A stretch of 64,000 nucleotides of DNA. Origin: Ornithodoros turicata. Taxonomy: Eukaryota > Arthropoda > Arachnida > Ixodida > Argasidae. This document shows positions 32,094 to 42,189 of the stretch, one piece after another. Where the stretch lies: contig NC_088201.1 of the NCBI RefSeq assembly GCF_037126465.1, positions 228,538,016-228,602,015 of the forward strand, read 5' to 3'. The position numbers and the translations under genes were made by a program. The notes under the pieces are model-generated. The model saw only the letters and a program-made list of their open reading frames with translations, did not search any database and was not told the DNA's origin. Position 1 is the stretch's first letter. Every line of letters begins with the position of its first letter.

Positions 32094-32615
32094 GAGTTGC
32101 CTCAGGACAGAAGCCGCCGATATTTCGAACAGAGACTGTTCTTCTTCTGGGCACCGCCCTCATCATTGGCATGGTATTTAAAGGGTTAGGTGTGACGTGT
32201 TTAAAGGTTCATGCTAATTGTGTGTCAACAGCCCGGAGGGAAGAAAGGGTCCGTACGGGTTTGTACGGCCGAAGGTTTGAATGGCCGCTTTGTTAGAGTG
32301 TGCAGGGGATTATGTGAACGAAGTCATCTGGGCTCCTGACCGGTTACAGAAAAATGGGGGTTCACGAACACGTGGACGAAATGGGACAATAGGCAAGAAT
32401 TGGCAAGCATTGCGAAAGATGTTGACACACAACGGGCTGTTGACCCACAATTCGCATGAACCTTTAAACACGTCACAGCTAACCCTTTAAATACCATGCC
32501 AATGATAAGGACGGTGCCCAGAAGAAGAACAGTCTCTGTTCGAAATATCGGCGGCTTCTGTCCTGAGGCAACTCCCTTCCTACATTCTACCGGTTCGCTG
32601 GATTTCTACCCATCT
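32094..32615 (+). mobile_element. Penelope-derived hairpin retroposon (type 1), longer form
   Basis: It has the same two inverted arms and termini as 5206-5449 but a central spacer about 280 nt longer. The start is at GAGTTGCCTCAGGACAG and the end at GGATTTCTACCCATCT. The target duplication is up to 18 bp (ACTTTAGATCAAGGAAGG at 32076-32093 and 32616-32633). The spacer has no convincing frame. Confidence 0.7.
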
Positions 32616-32633
32616 ACTTTAGATCAAGGAAGG

Positions 32634-33437
32634 CTTTATGAGTCCGGACACGTTTCTGAAGTGGAAGATGTCTTCGAACACCCGGGAGGGTACAGCGCGG
32701 TGATAACAACATGCCTTTTCTCAACTTGCAACAACATTTTCCGTCAAAATGTCGAAGAACACTCCCCGAATGATTTTTTTTAATTCAGCATATTTCGAAA
32801 AAGCGGACTGCTATGCGGATATTAGTATGGTATATACGCTTGCATTTATTATACAGCAAAAGATGGCTTTTCCTTGTTTCCCTGTTTTGTACTGACGATA
32901 AACGCCACTGTTCACTTGGTATATTTCACTTTTGCTGGTTGGTTGTTTCCCTCACTTACAAAATAGGCATTGCTTTGCGTGTAATCAAATAGACGCCCGC
33001 ATTCGGACATCCCGTCCGTCCCGACGGAACATAGCTGCAGAAAGAATCCAATTTTTACTAATCCATATAAATGTCGATAAACACCCCCCTTAATTTGCTT
33101 GAAAGTAAATGCCGAAAACCACAAACCCCCCACGTATAATGAAAGGACACTGCGAGTGTAAAGCGGGAGCGGCCGGCAAATGTAAACACGGTGCGGCACT
33201 GGGGATATTCCTCAATCGGCACGAATTTGCGTCTGTCACCAATTTGCCGCAGTGCCGGGGATAAATCCCAATTTCGAAAGGAAGGGAAGACTAAGAGAAG
33301 GCTTATTGTTTTCATCAGTTATTTTCTGCTACGATGAAACTTGTGCGCAAACTTTGTGCACAGCAGATGACGTGTGTACAGAAGTTTTACCTCGATGCTT
33401 TTGATACAAATGATGAAAGATGAAAGTCACTGAAAAG
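32634..33437. other. Interior of the 2.9-kb element, unassigned
   Basis: The frame LDQGRLYESGHVSEVEDVF resumes after the hairpin, but no domain is recognised. From 32780 to 33430 nothing assignable was seen. Confidence 0.4.
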
Positions 33438-33513
33438 GTTAGCCAGCTGTAGGGATCGGACCCACATCTTCTGGATTACCGGTCCAGGGCTCTACCAATT
33501 GAGCTAAGCTAAC
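33438..33513 (-). tRNA. tRNA-Thr(GGT)-like sequence, probably a SINE head
   Basis: On the minus strand a full cloverleaf can be drawn: acceptor GTTAGCT with GGCTAAC, D arm AGCTCAATTGGTAGAGC, anticodon stem CTGGA/TCCAG around loop CCGGTAA (anticodon GGT), and a T arm with GGGTCCGATCCC. The T loop departs from TTCGA. Related copies at 23450-23613 share flanking sequence, which argues that this is a tRNA-derived repeat rather than a working tRNA gene. Confidence 0.5.
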
Positions 33514-33665
33514 ACGCCTCTCCAGCGACTTTCGGGGTGCGTCATCTGAAGGGACGACAAACCAGCCACTCACTCTCCCTCCTTTCTCTCTTACATTTTT
33601 TTGCTCACTCATACACACATTCATACGACGGAAATCGACGCAAGCGGCACCTGTTGAACAAGAGA

Positions 33666-33776
33666 GAAACTGTTGTTCTGAGGCTGGAACAAACATGGAA
33701 GGGACAGAAGGGACAGGATTTGTTTGTATCTGTCCCTTCCATGTTTGTTCCCGCCTCAGAACGTCAGTTTCTCTTT
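33666..33776. repeat. Hairpin with GGAACAAACATGGAAGGGAC arms
   Basis: Arms of about 46 nt (from GAAACTGTTGTTCTGAGGC to GGAAGGGACAG, and the reverse complement) enclose a loop of under 20 nt. It is located just beyond the tRNA-like SINE, and related sequence follows the copy at 23613. Confidence 0.75.
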
Positions 33777-33944
33777 TGATACAAAGTAGTAAAACAAATG
33801 ATATGCAGATTGCAGAAATGAAGACGTTCACGTTTACTGCAAAACAAGACGCAGCTATCACATGAGTAGAATTTGCAGGATAGATGATACTTCGTTGTCG
33901 CGCCAAATGACTTGTATCCAGCGTTGCCTGGCGCTGCGCTTGTA

Positions 33945-34476
33945 CACTCTAAGAAAAAAGGAGCAAAACGGGGAGTAATTGCAGCTTCTACTCCCCTAGT
34001 CTGCAATTACTCCCCATTTTAGTCCCCTAACCCAACATTTAGTCCCGACATTTACTCCCCAGGACTGCAAATTGTCACTGAACTTCGCACGTGGTCTCCT
34101 GAATGCAACAGTCTACGTAAATATGTGCCCTTGGTCAATTTGAGCGGCATAAGGCTGTATAACTCAGCCAACGTAGCATTATTCCAACCACACAGAGTAA
34201 GAAACAGTTAGCGCATCTTTCTCCGCAAATTGTGCCATATGTATGGCGCAAGATGTTATATCACGCGATATATCACGGTTGACGGTTTGCTTCAAAGTAT
34301 TTTCATGCATGTACACGAATTATGTACTTGGGACTCATACAACCGCGCGGGAAATGCAATTTACATTCTGTCACATTCATTTACTCCCGCGCATTTACTC
34401 CCGAAAGGGAATATTTTTTGTGGCAAGGCATTTAGTCCCCCAAAGGAGTAAAAGTACTCCTTTTTTTCTTAGAGTG
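33945..34476. mobile_element. Foldback-2 MITE, reference copy with TA target
   Basis: 532 bp with matching termini CACTCTAAGAAAAAA and TTTTTTTCTTAGAGTG, flanked by TA on both sides (33943-33944 and 34477-34478). It is the cleanest copy and suggests a TA-targeting (Tc1/mariner-like) mobiliser. Confidence 0.85.
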
Positions 34477-34775
34477 TACAGCCGGGCAGGGAAACCATAA
34501 AACCTCATGCTTCCCTTGGTTCTCGGAGCATGCCAACGACGCAGCAACATGAGCCATGCGGGCCTGGGGTATACCCGAAACGTACTGGTCATTGCAAAAG
34601 TCGAAAAAAAAAATCAACAGCAGCTGCGTACGGCAGGAAGGCGAGATCGGATTCGCCTTCAGTGCGGTTTCGCACCTCCTCGCCGCTTGGATGGCTTGGA
34701 GCGCTGTCGTCGCCCCCTCGAAACACTAGCGCACCGAGCCTATAAAGCGAGAAATTGGTAGGGCAAAGTAGGCAA

Positions 34776-34939
34776 CCCTGTCACACGGGCAGTCCTCAGT
34801 GACCATTGAAACAATGTGACTCCACTCTGTGACCTTCATTTACTCCCATGGATTTACTCCCGAAAGGGACTATTTTTTTGTGGCAACGGATTTAGTCCCC
34901 AAAACGAGTAAAAATACTCTTTTTTTTTTTCTTAGAGTG
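34776..34939. mobile_element. Fragments: CCCTGTCACACGGG element and foldback-2 right end
   Basis: The segment 34776-34812 resembles the terminus of the element at 38772-39426. The segment 34817-34939 is the last ~120 bp of a foldback-2 MITE, ending CTTAGAGTG. Confidence 0.6.
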
Positions 34940-35346
34940 CACATCCGGCGTATTCGAGTTTCTTCCCCTGCCCTAAACAGGACATGCATGCTGGATGTAT
35001 CCTCGTCCGACGCAAGGTACGCCCCCTGAGGAATAGTGCGAAAATCCCTTTTTAAACAGAAACCGTTCTTGAAGAGAACTAGCTACATCCTGAAGAAAGA
35101 ACATGTCGTCTACTACGGTCAAACCATACCAGTTGATGGAGCAGGACGCCTACGTCAATGAAACACACGCGATCACATCCAGTACCCTTACTGTACCGTG
35201 CTAGCTACCGCCTCATCCGAAAGCGTCGAAAGCGGGCGGGCGGGGGGGGGGGGGGGACGCGCTGATCTCCATCACACCGTTGGAAAATGCTGGTCTGTAA
35301 AAGTTGCACTAGATGGCGCTGCGTTCGTTGTAGTATGACCAGGGCC
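34940..35346. other. Gene block B segment, intron-like
   Basis: It aligns with 3880-4310 of copy A. It holds a G-run at about 35238-35256. Differences between copies here include frame-breaking indels, unlike the exons. Confidence 0.5.
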
Positions 35347-35580
35347 AGGTCCCCCAAGCTCACCTCGGAAAAGCGTGCAACGAAGAAGGCCGCCACTAGA
35401 TACACCACTGTTGCCGTTCCGGATCACTTCAGCGCGCTAAGTTTAGCGGCAAAATGTTTTTGTTGTTTCTGCGAATGAATCTAGTCTTTATATGTCCAAA
35501 TAAAACGCGTATAACAACTTTCTGTGTCGTGTTTCACTTTTTGTGTGTTGAACGTGTTGAGCCATTTGATAAGATCTAGT

Positions 35581-36156
35581 CACAGGGGTGGCATCCAATG
35601 TATTGCTCCGTAGACGAAAGCGTGCTGGGCGAACGCAATGCATCCTGGACAGGTCCTGGTCGTACGTCACAGCAAACGTCGAGGCACACGTGACCTTAAA
35701 GATGGCGGCGCCCGTGATCGGCGGCCAAACCGTTTGTAAACAATGCGGTTGTTGTTTCTGGACGACGTTTTGGATGTTTTTCGATCACGGTAATTATTTT
35801 TATCCGATAATATCGCAGTAAAACGCGCAGTTTTACACATAAAGCCTCGTATTGTTGACAACTTCCAAAGATGTGATGACGACCGCGCTCTAAGACTTAC
35901 CGAGCCGATGCGATGGTGAAATGAGCTACCATGTTGCGGAAGAAGCACCGCATAGTTTACGCTGGCAAAATACGGCCATCTCTTGGTGTTAAGACGGTGA
36001 AAATATGTCGGTAAACGGCAAAACGACATGTAAACAAAGTCACATGACCTCAAAATGACGTTTTCTATGACGTGCGACCAGGACAAGATGGCAGTTTTGC
36101 CAAAAGCACCCGCTCGAGGGTAGTTACAACAATGGCGGGTTTGTGTCACCCCTGTG
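35581..36156. mobile_element. hAT-like non-autonomous element (576 bp)
   Basis: Termini CACAGGGGTG are inverted at the right (CACCCCTGTG) and flanked by an exact 8-bp GATCTAGT duplication (35573-35580 and 36157-36164). The CAGGGGTG core is a common hAT terminus. No transposase. Confidence 0.85.
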
Positions 36157-36202
36157 GATCTAGTGCACGGCTGCGTGCATCACATAGCGTACCTGTCGTA
36201 CC

Positions 36203-38019
36203 TAGAGGTGTGCGCCGCCGCGCCGAAGCGCCGCCGCCGGAGGTCGGGGTCTCGCCGTCGCCGCCGTACCAAAAGTGTCGGCGCGCCGCCGCCGCCGCCG
36301 CCGATGTTGAAAAATCGGCGCGGCTGTGTAATGTGCCCATTTTGATCCACTTTCTATAAACAAATTCTCTCCCATACCTAATATTTTGTTTGTTTTTCTT
36401 TCATCTTAGGTTCCAGGCTTCATTTGTGGTGTTTTTAGCAGTGACAATTTCATCTCCTGATATGCTGTTTATGCTTTAGAGTTTCGTTTCATAGTCGACC
36501 CTGGAGGCACACAACTCCAGGAAAACTTGTCATTCAATTCTTGCAGGTTGTTTGCCGGTCATCCACCAACACCATAGCACTGGTCATTATCCATATATAG
36601 TGTGTTTCGTTTTTTATTCGTCACAGAATTTTTGTTTAAAAAATAGCAGGACGAAATACGTGCCGCTTTTGAGTTGTGCATGCGAATATTATCTCGAAGA
36701 AAGTATGTAACTACAAGATCATTAATTACCTCAAATTAATTAATTCTTTAATTAAGGACTTTCGCGTAAAAACGGGATAGCAGAACGGAAGATACTCATC
36801 GTTGAAAGCCATTCCATGTTAAAGAAATTCTCAAACATGGTGCGCACAAACACAAACACACGTGCGCGTTTAAGAAATTCTGAAACGCGCACGTGTGTTG
36901 AAATATCCGACGCTGAATGTCGCTATGCAAATGAGCCGAAACAAGAAGTACGCCATTTTCGAGCGCAGAAATGACGCGACTTTCGCCTTATCTGGGTTGG
37001 AAAGCGGTCTATCTGACCAACAGATTAGCGCCTACACCAATTGGCTCGATCGCTCCAAAGCACTTGGTCTTCTCACGTAGATTGCCCGTCGCTCTTTCTG
37101 CGCTCGAAAAGTGCGTAACAAATAGTGCATTTTGTGTGTGCCGGCGAAAAGCACACAGTGAGAGAGGGTGTTTTCAATCGCGGAATTGCGGGGCTTATAA
37201 TGCGCGCGAAGCATGGCAGACTCAACCCACTCGTTCTGGACAAGTTTACTGAAAAACCCTTTAATTTCGCGAGACCTTAATTTTCGCGAATTTTGCGAAT
37301 CGAGAAAATTCGAGGAACTCGTGGAGTGCGCGAAAAAAATTTAGTTGTTGTGAATATATCCCTACTCGATTCGCGAAAATTTAGGGCTGCGAAATTAAAT
37401 GATTTTACAGTATTTATTCATGATAACTATACAGCCTCTGCAAAAATACTGTTCAATGACGTGGTGGGTGCGCCTTATGTCGTATCGTTTGCTAACGTTC
37501 GCATATTTATATGGTTTCCCAAAAAGAGCCACTGGATCAGTGGACAGAGCTTTCACGCGTCGCTGTCCTGTGAACATTCGATCAGCACTCACTATAACTG
37601 TTACGTGTAGTTGCCATTAAAGGGATGGCTTGTCGTTCTGATTATCTAGCTATGTTGTTATCTCCAGCGCTTAACATGCACTTAACGCGCCCAGTCGAAG
37701 TTCTTGGGCGACGACCTTCTTGAAGTGCTTTACTTCTCCTAATGTTCCTTTGTGTGTTCGGTATTCTTTATCCAGTGCTGACGCACTTGTTTGGTGCAAG
37801 GTACAGTAAATACTGCCACCGTCGCGTTGACTATGATGGAGAAAATACCCCCGCTCTGAGGTGTTCGTGCGTCCCCGTTGGAGAAGAGAACATATTGACA
37901 GTCCACGGGTCGCACGCCTATATGACAGCATCGGCGTGACGCCGCTGACGCCGCCGCCGCCGGGCCTTCAACGTGCCCTACGCCGCCGCCGAAAAAAATG
38001 CCCACGGCGCACACCTCTA
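36203..38019. mobile_element. hAT-like non-autonomous element (1817 bp)
   Basis: The 15-bp inverted terminus TAGAGGTGTGCGCCG is flanked by an exact GTCGTACC duplication (36195-36202 and 38020-38027). Sub-terminal regions are (GCC)n-rich on both sides. The interior contains a 16-bp-arm hairpin (36856-36898) and a TA MITE (37249-37410). No transposase frame was found. Confidence 0.85.
37249..37410. mobile_element. 162-bp palindromic MITE with TA target
   Basis: CTGAAAAACCCTTTAATTTC on the left mirrors CTGTAAAATCATTTAATTTC on the right. The centre has two TTTTCGCGAA-type inverted motifs, and TA lies on both flanks. Confidence 0.7.
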
Positions 38020-38545
38020 GTCGTACCAGGCGCAGTCGTCCATTTCTCTTTCGGTGACTTGGCTTGGCTTGGATTGTGCTTCAACTGGATCTTTAGCGCG
38101 CTACAATTCAACGCAAGCCAACGTCTGGTAACAATGGGGTATCTAAGGGCGGCCTCCGGCATTGCACGCATCGGGATAGGAACAAATACATGGCAAAATG
38201 GCGACCTTGGGGGACCTGACCAGGGCCATTGGAAGGCTCGGTCTGGGCTCTCCCCCACCACATTTCAATTTGTCAACTGATCTGACGCCGTGTCTACGTC
38301 CTGTTGTCGCTAGACACAAACCGCACCCCACATCATCTCAAAGTTCTTGAATTAACCCTTCCGTAATGAGCATGCGTGGTAATCACAGAGACTGCGTTAC
38401 CGTTTATCGGACGCAACTGACGCTGCGGAACCGTATGCTTCTTAAAGAACGATAACTATTAAAAATACTTCCCTGAGTCCATCAACCTATCATCACCTGT
38501 TCTTACCTGTAAAATACAAAACGAAGAGAGCGCGTTGGTTAAAAC

Positions 38546-39726
38546 TAGGCATGGATCGAATCGATAATTTTACGAATCCGAATCCGAATCCGGATCCGAA
38601 TTCGAATCCGGATCCAATAAAGGTTCTGCGAATCCACGAATCTTACAAATCTCGAATCTATCGAATCCTTTCATTGAAAAGAGCCGAAAAAGCCAGAAAA
38701 AAAAAAAATTCTGCCGAAAAGTATCTTAAAGCAGAACATCGAAAGTTTGTGTAATGAAAAGCAAACTAATACCCCTGTCAGACGGACTAATTTAGTGTCA
38801 CTTTCAGCGAGTGACACTTGCACTTAGTGTCATTCGTGTGCTGTCACACGACATCTTTTAGTGACACTCGGCAGAAAGTGCACTAACGATTTAGTGAGTT
38901 CCCCAAACACACTTCACTTCCCTTCGGCTGACAAAGTGTGTAGCCTCGACGGCAGGTTTTGTGGCATAGGTAAAAATATTGAGAAAAAGTGAGGGGTCCC
39001 GACACCACAATATTTTTAAACGAGTATTTTCAACGGCGTGTTTATTTTATTTAAGTACAGTACGAGATGGTGCCAAAAAACATGTCATTACTCTCGTTAA
39101 CAGCCTATGACAACTTCGCGGTCTTCGCCATCCGGCGGCGGCCATTTTTGTTGTGGAACATGTTTGAGGCCAATTTGTTTAATGTTGGATGAAGATTAAC
39201 AGGAGGTGTTTCTAAATTAAAGAAAAAAACATTTTGAGGAAGGTATTGTGGAGCGCGCCTAAATATTTCGCTGCCGTTTATTCTTGTCTATCGTAATTGC
39301 CGTCGCTGCCATAAGTGACACTTACTTAAGCCGTGTAGCAAGCACGTAGTGAAAGTGACATTCGCTGGTTGGAGTGTACTACACGAAAATGACACTAAAT
39401 CATCCAATCATCCCGTGTGACAGAGGTATAAATAATAGTGCAGTTTCAGGAGGAACCATACCCGTATAGTTGTTCTTAAAAGTAACTTATTTAACGTGTC
39501 GTTCAACGACCATACAAGAAATACGCAAGTTCTCGAGAATGAATTATTTCCATAAATAAACTAAGCAAGTATTAGAAACAAAACCGTGTTACTTTTAATT
39601 TTGTAATGTAGCAGTTCTGCGATGAAATCTTCCAGTCTAGAGCAATATAAGCAAACAAACAAGAAAACACCCGTCTTTCAATGAGGCTTTCGGAGGACTC
39701 CGGAGGTTAATTCCGGCACATTCCTA
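38546..39726. mobile_element. hAT-like element with (GAATCC)n sub-terminus
   Basis: The element runs from TAGGCATGGATCG to CACATTCCTA and is flanked by an exact 8-bp GTTAAAAC (38538-38545 and 39727-39734). The empty site is in copy A near 4638-4650. A GAATCC/GGATCC hexamer run follows the left end. It contains a nested TA element (38772-39426). Confidence 0.82.
38772..39426. mobile_element. TA-flanked TIR element nested in the hAT
   Basis: Left CCCCTGTCAGACGG and right (inverted) CCTCTGTCACACGG form a 14-bp terminus with two mismatches. TA is present on both sides. Sub-terminal TTAGTGTCA/TGACACT motifs occur in inverted array. Confidence 0.65.
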
Positions 39727-39842
39727 GTTAAAACTAAACATACTGGACGAAAGGCAAGGAACACTCGGACGGAACACACGCTTCTCCCGTGTGGGTGTGT
39801 TCTGCCAGTTTGCTTCTTGGCTTTCTCTCGGTACGTTCTTAC

Positions 39843-39911
39843 CTTATTGTACAACCTGGCAACCTCGAACCTGATCCTCGGATTGGTGATGCGTGCAAAA
39901 ATGAGATTGAT
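39843..39911 (-). CDS. Metalloprotease-like exon Z, copy B
   Basis: 69 bp, acceptor GAAATTTCAG, donor AATAAG followed by GTAAGA. It reads INLIFARITNPRIRFEVARL. Same length and phase as copy A. Confidence 0.55.
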
Positions 39912-39952
39912 CTGAAATTTCAAATAATGACAAGAACGTATATTAGAATCTG

Positions 39953-40340
39953 CACTGTAAACGGGAAAACACCCTTATGGGTGTAAATGGCTTGTCTTAT
40001 ATCTGACACCTCTTTTTACACCATATGATCTGGAACACCCTTTTTAGAGGGTGCATTCTGCGTAAAACACCCTTTGAAAAGGGTGCTTTTTCTTAAAAAT
40101 GCCTTCTTTTTCACCCTTTAAACACCCATTTAGGAGGGTGTAAAATTGTTAAACACCCTCCTAAAAGGGTGTAAAAAGGGTGCAAATGACGGCATTTTCG
40201 AGGAAAAGCACCTTTTCAAATGGGTGTTTCATGCAGAATACACCTCTAAAAAGTATGTTCTAGACTATATGACGTAAAAAGTGGTGTCACTTATAGGACA
40301 AGCCATTTACACCCATAACGGTGTTTTTCAGTTTACAGTG
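39953..40340. mobile_element. Foldback-1 MITE in gene block B, intact
   Basis: 388 bp, CACTGTAAACGGG to GTTTACAGTG. Copy A has the empty site (GGAACCTGTCAGATAGG at about 4845-4861). A foldback-1 is present about 0.1 kb further in copy A at a different position, so the two insertions are independent. Confidence 0.85.
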
Positions 40341-40616
40341 TGGCAGATAGGATGTCAAGTTAATAACTCTCCATTAAGCAATTAAAGTATGTTAAGCGAC
40401 TTTTACGTGTAGGAAGCTGGAGTGCAGAAAGAGACGCACATGATCAAAAGACTCGAATGACACAGACAAGCACTCAACTGGTAATTGGAATCGATCTACA
40501 AGTAAGGTGTGTCAGCCTTACAGGTTACTTCATTTCTGTGTTGGGTCACAGATAAGACGCCACCAACATTTTCAAAGCAATGACAAGAGAATCGCTCAGG
40601 AGCAGTTACCTAAGAC

Positions 40617-41131
40617 CAGTGATGGCCACTAATTACTTCTACAGTAGTTTAACTATAACTACGAACTACTTTGAGATGAAGTTGTTTAGCTAGTAGTTCA
40701 ACTACTTTTCAGGGGAGGTAGATCAAACAACTTCTTTAACTAGTGCAATGTATTTTAACTACATCTATAACTAAATGTTGTCCATCAACACCAATCCCAT
40801 TCTATAGTGTTCTTGGACACCTAAATATGAATCACAAGCAGCGATAAAGGTGAAGATTTAGTTCGCATGCACGGCACAATTCTTCTACACCTTCGTTCTC
40901 ATGAAACAAGTAGCTCAAGGTAAATGTCGGAAGCACAATCCTGCCTTAAAGCCTGTGGCAAAATCGGATGTAGTTGGCGCCTGCAGTAGCCTGACTACTG
41001 TAGTTAACTTCTCGAAATAGTAGTTTAACTAGTAGTTGCACACTACATTTCTGCAAGTTATTGATAACTACTACAATGAGGTAGTTTAACTTGTAGTTTA
41101 ACTACATGTAGTTAACTACTGGCCATCGCTG
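40617..41131. mobile_element. hAT-like element (CAGTGATGGCCA family), reference copy
   Basis: Termini CAGTGATGGCCA and inverted CAGCGATGGCCA are flanked by CCTAAGAC / CCAAAGAC (40609-40616 and 41132-41139). Copy A reads CCGAAGAC uninterrupted near 5761. Sub-terminal sequence is rich in AGTAGTTTAACTA. Truncated relatives are at 28555-28877 and 43530-43681. Confidence 0.85.
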
Positions 41132-41568
41132 CCAAAGACGTTTATCTATTTATCCACTCTACAAAAAAAAATAAAGAAATTACATCAGTATGCATACTTG
41201 ACCATAGTTTATCACAGATCGTGTTGATCCACCCACAAACGCGTTTTGAAGTAGCCAGTCCAGAGTAGGTCGGGACTAACCTACCCATATTTTTCTGCTA
41301 TATCCAATCCAATCCGATAGCCTTCATTCGAGCTTACATCCCAACTATTAGGATACTACGCAGATCGCATTAATCAGCTCATTGGGCATGGCTTGATAAA
41401 GCTACACCATGAACAAATCAGTTATCTTGTTTCCAAGTGTGGAATGCTGTACTTGTGTTACAACATGTCCCTAAGCATCAGCAGGTTAGAGCTCAAAACC
41501 ACAAAATGCTGTTGCTATGCCTGTTATGCCACTGCAGCGATTCCTAAGGCTCTTCTACACTCTAAAAA

Positions 41569-41870
41569 ATAAAACTCCTTTTAAGGTGTAACTGGGGTGT
41601 ATTTGAGGTGTATCAATTACTTTACTCCCTTATTACACCCTAAATATCTTTTTTTTTTCACTGCAGACGCAGGACTTCTCTTGGCCTCACCGTAGTACCT
41701 TCATCTTCGTCGCTATGTTGGTGGACACTTTTATGTCTTGTATTGTGCGGTGACTATGTAATTCTTATTGCAGTGCATGCAGTGTATTATAGGTAAAACA
41801 AATAAAGGTTATGCCTGTTATTTTAACCATTGTGTTTCTGTTGCCCTCGGAATAACACCCTTATTGAAGA
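41569..41870. mobile_element. Insertion unique to block B beginning CACTCTAAAAAATAAA
   Basis: It starts with a variant of the foldback-2 terminus, followed by CTCCTTTTAAGGTGTAACTG. It replaces copy A sequence, and its other end was not delimited. Confidence 0.45.
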
Positions 41871-41991
41871 CTGTACTAAGTAATAAATTAGATTACTTTC
41901 TGGGTACGTACCCACCGTGTGAATAATGCAATATGATTGATACGTACATACAATTGATACATGTATGATTCTGTGGCGTCCGGTTGCTTAC

Positions 41992-42116
41992 CGCATTGAA
42001 GAACACAGCGATATACCGCCTCCTTAAGGTTTGGTTACTGAATTCAGCCTGGAAGATGTCGTCACAGGCGACGAAAACTTGAAATGTTATCTGCTTTGGG
42101 AGTCCACCCGTTCCAC
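41992..42116 (-). CDS. Metalloprotease-like exon Y, copy B
   Basis: 125 bp, acceptor CTCCTTTCATGCTTTCACAG, donor GCG followed by GTAAGC. Open throughout, with QITFQVFVACDD and IAVFFNA. The upstream frame that is open in copy A is closed by a stop here, which supports the splice border rather than the longer ORF. Confidence 0.5.
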
Positions 42117-42189
42117 CTGTGAAAGCATGAAAGGAGAAAGGTTAACTCAGATGTTCTAGGCCTGATCTGCGCGATCTACGCAGTAATGT

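Larger units (their letters stand above)
31875..34740. mobile_element. 2.9-kb element with GGCTC(C/G)GTGCGCTA termini
   Basis: 14-bp inverted termini with one mismatch are flanked by TATA (31871-31874 and 34741-34744). Copy A at about 3220 (CAATCTAGAAAGCGGG) is the approximate empty site. The element hosts a hairpin retroposon (32094-32615), a tRNA-like SINE (33438-33513) and a foldback-2 MITE (33945-34476). A reading frame around 31930-32080 (LLKKHDLSFFDVQLYNF) is interrupted by the hairpin. I could not identify a transposase, so the superfamily is unknown. Confidence 0.6.
35347..38217. mobile_element. TIR element with 10-bp target duplication, host of two hATs
   Basis: Inverted termini AGGTCCCCCAAG are flanked by an exact GACCAGGGCC duplication (35337-35346 and 38218-38227). 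After removing the two internal hAT elements only about 460 bp of its own sequence remain. A 9-11-bp target is typical of Mutator-like elements (family knowledge), so that is the suggested class. Confidence 0.75.
28938..42116 (-). pseudogene. M12B reprolysin-like metalloprotease gene relic, copy B
   Basis: Matching exons to copy A occur in the same order and strand: 42116-41992, 39911-39843, 30575-30484 and 30415-30360. A short terminal exon candidate is 28994-28938 (acceptor CTGTCTTCACAG, ECSHQYLDCVQSL, then a stop). The exons remain open with splice sites kept, but introns are now up to 9 kb and filled with transposons. A foldback-2 element (29574-30223) replaced the place where copy A has its EAACTEQ exon and where the zinc helix would be expected. 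This copy is very probably non-functional. Family assignment is from order and motifs, not from a search. Confidence 0.48.

Noticed and set aside
33439..33906. 155-codon minus-strand frame through the tRNA-like region
   Set aside because: It crosses a tRNA-like SINE and a hairpin repeat. No domain, and the matching region at 23.5 kb does not preserve it.
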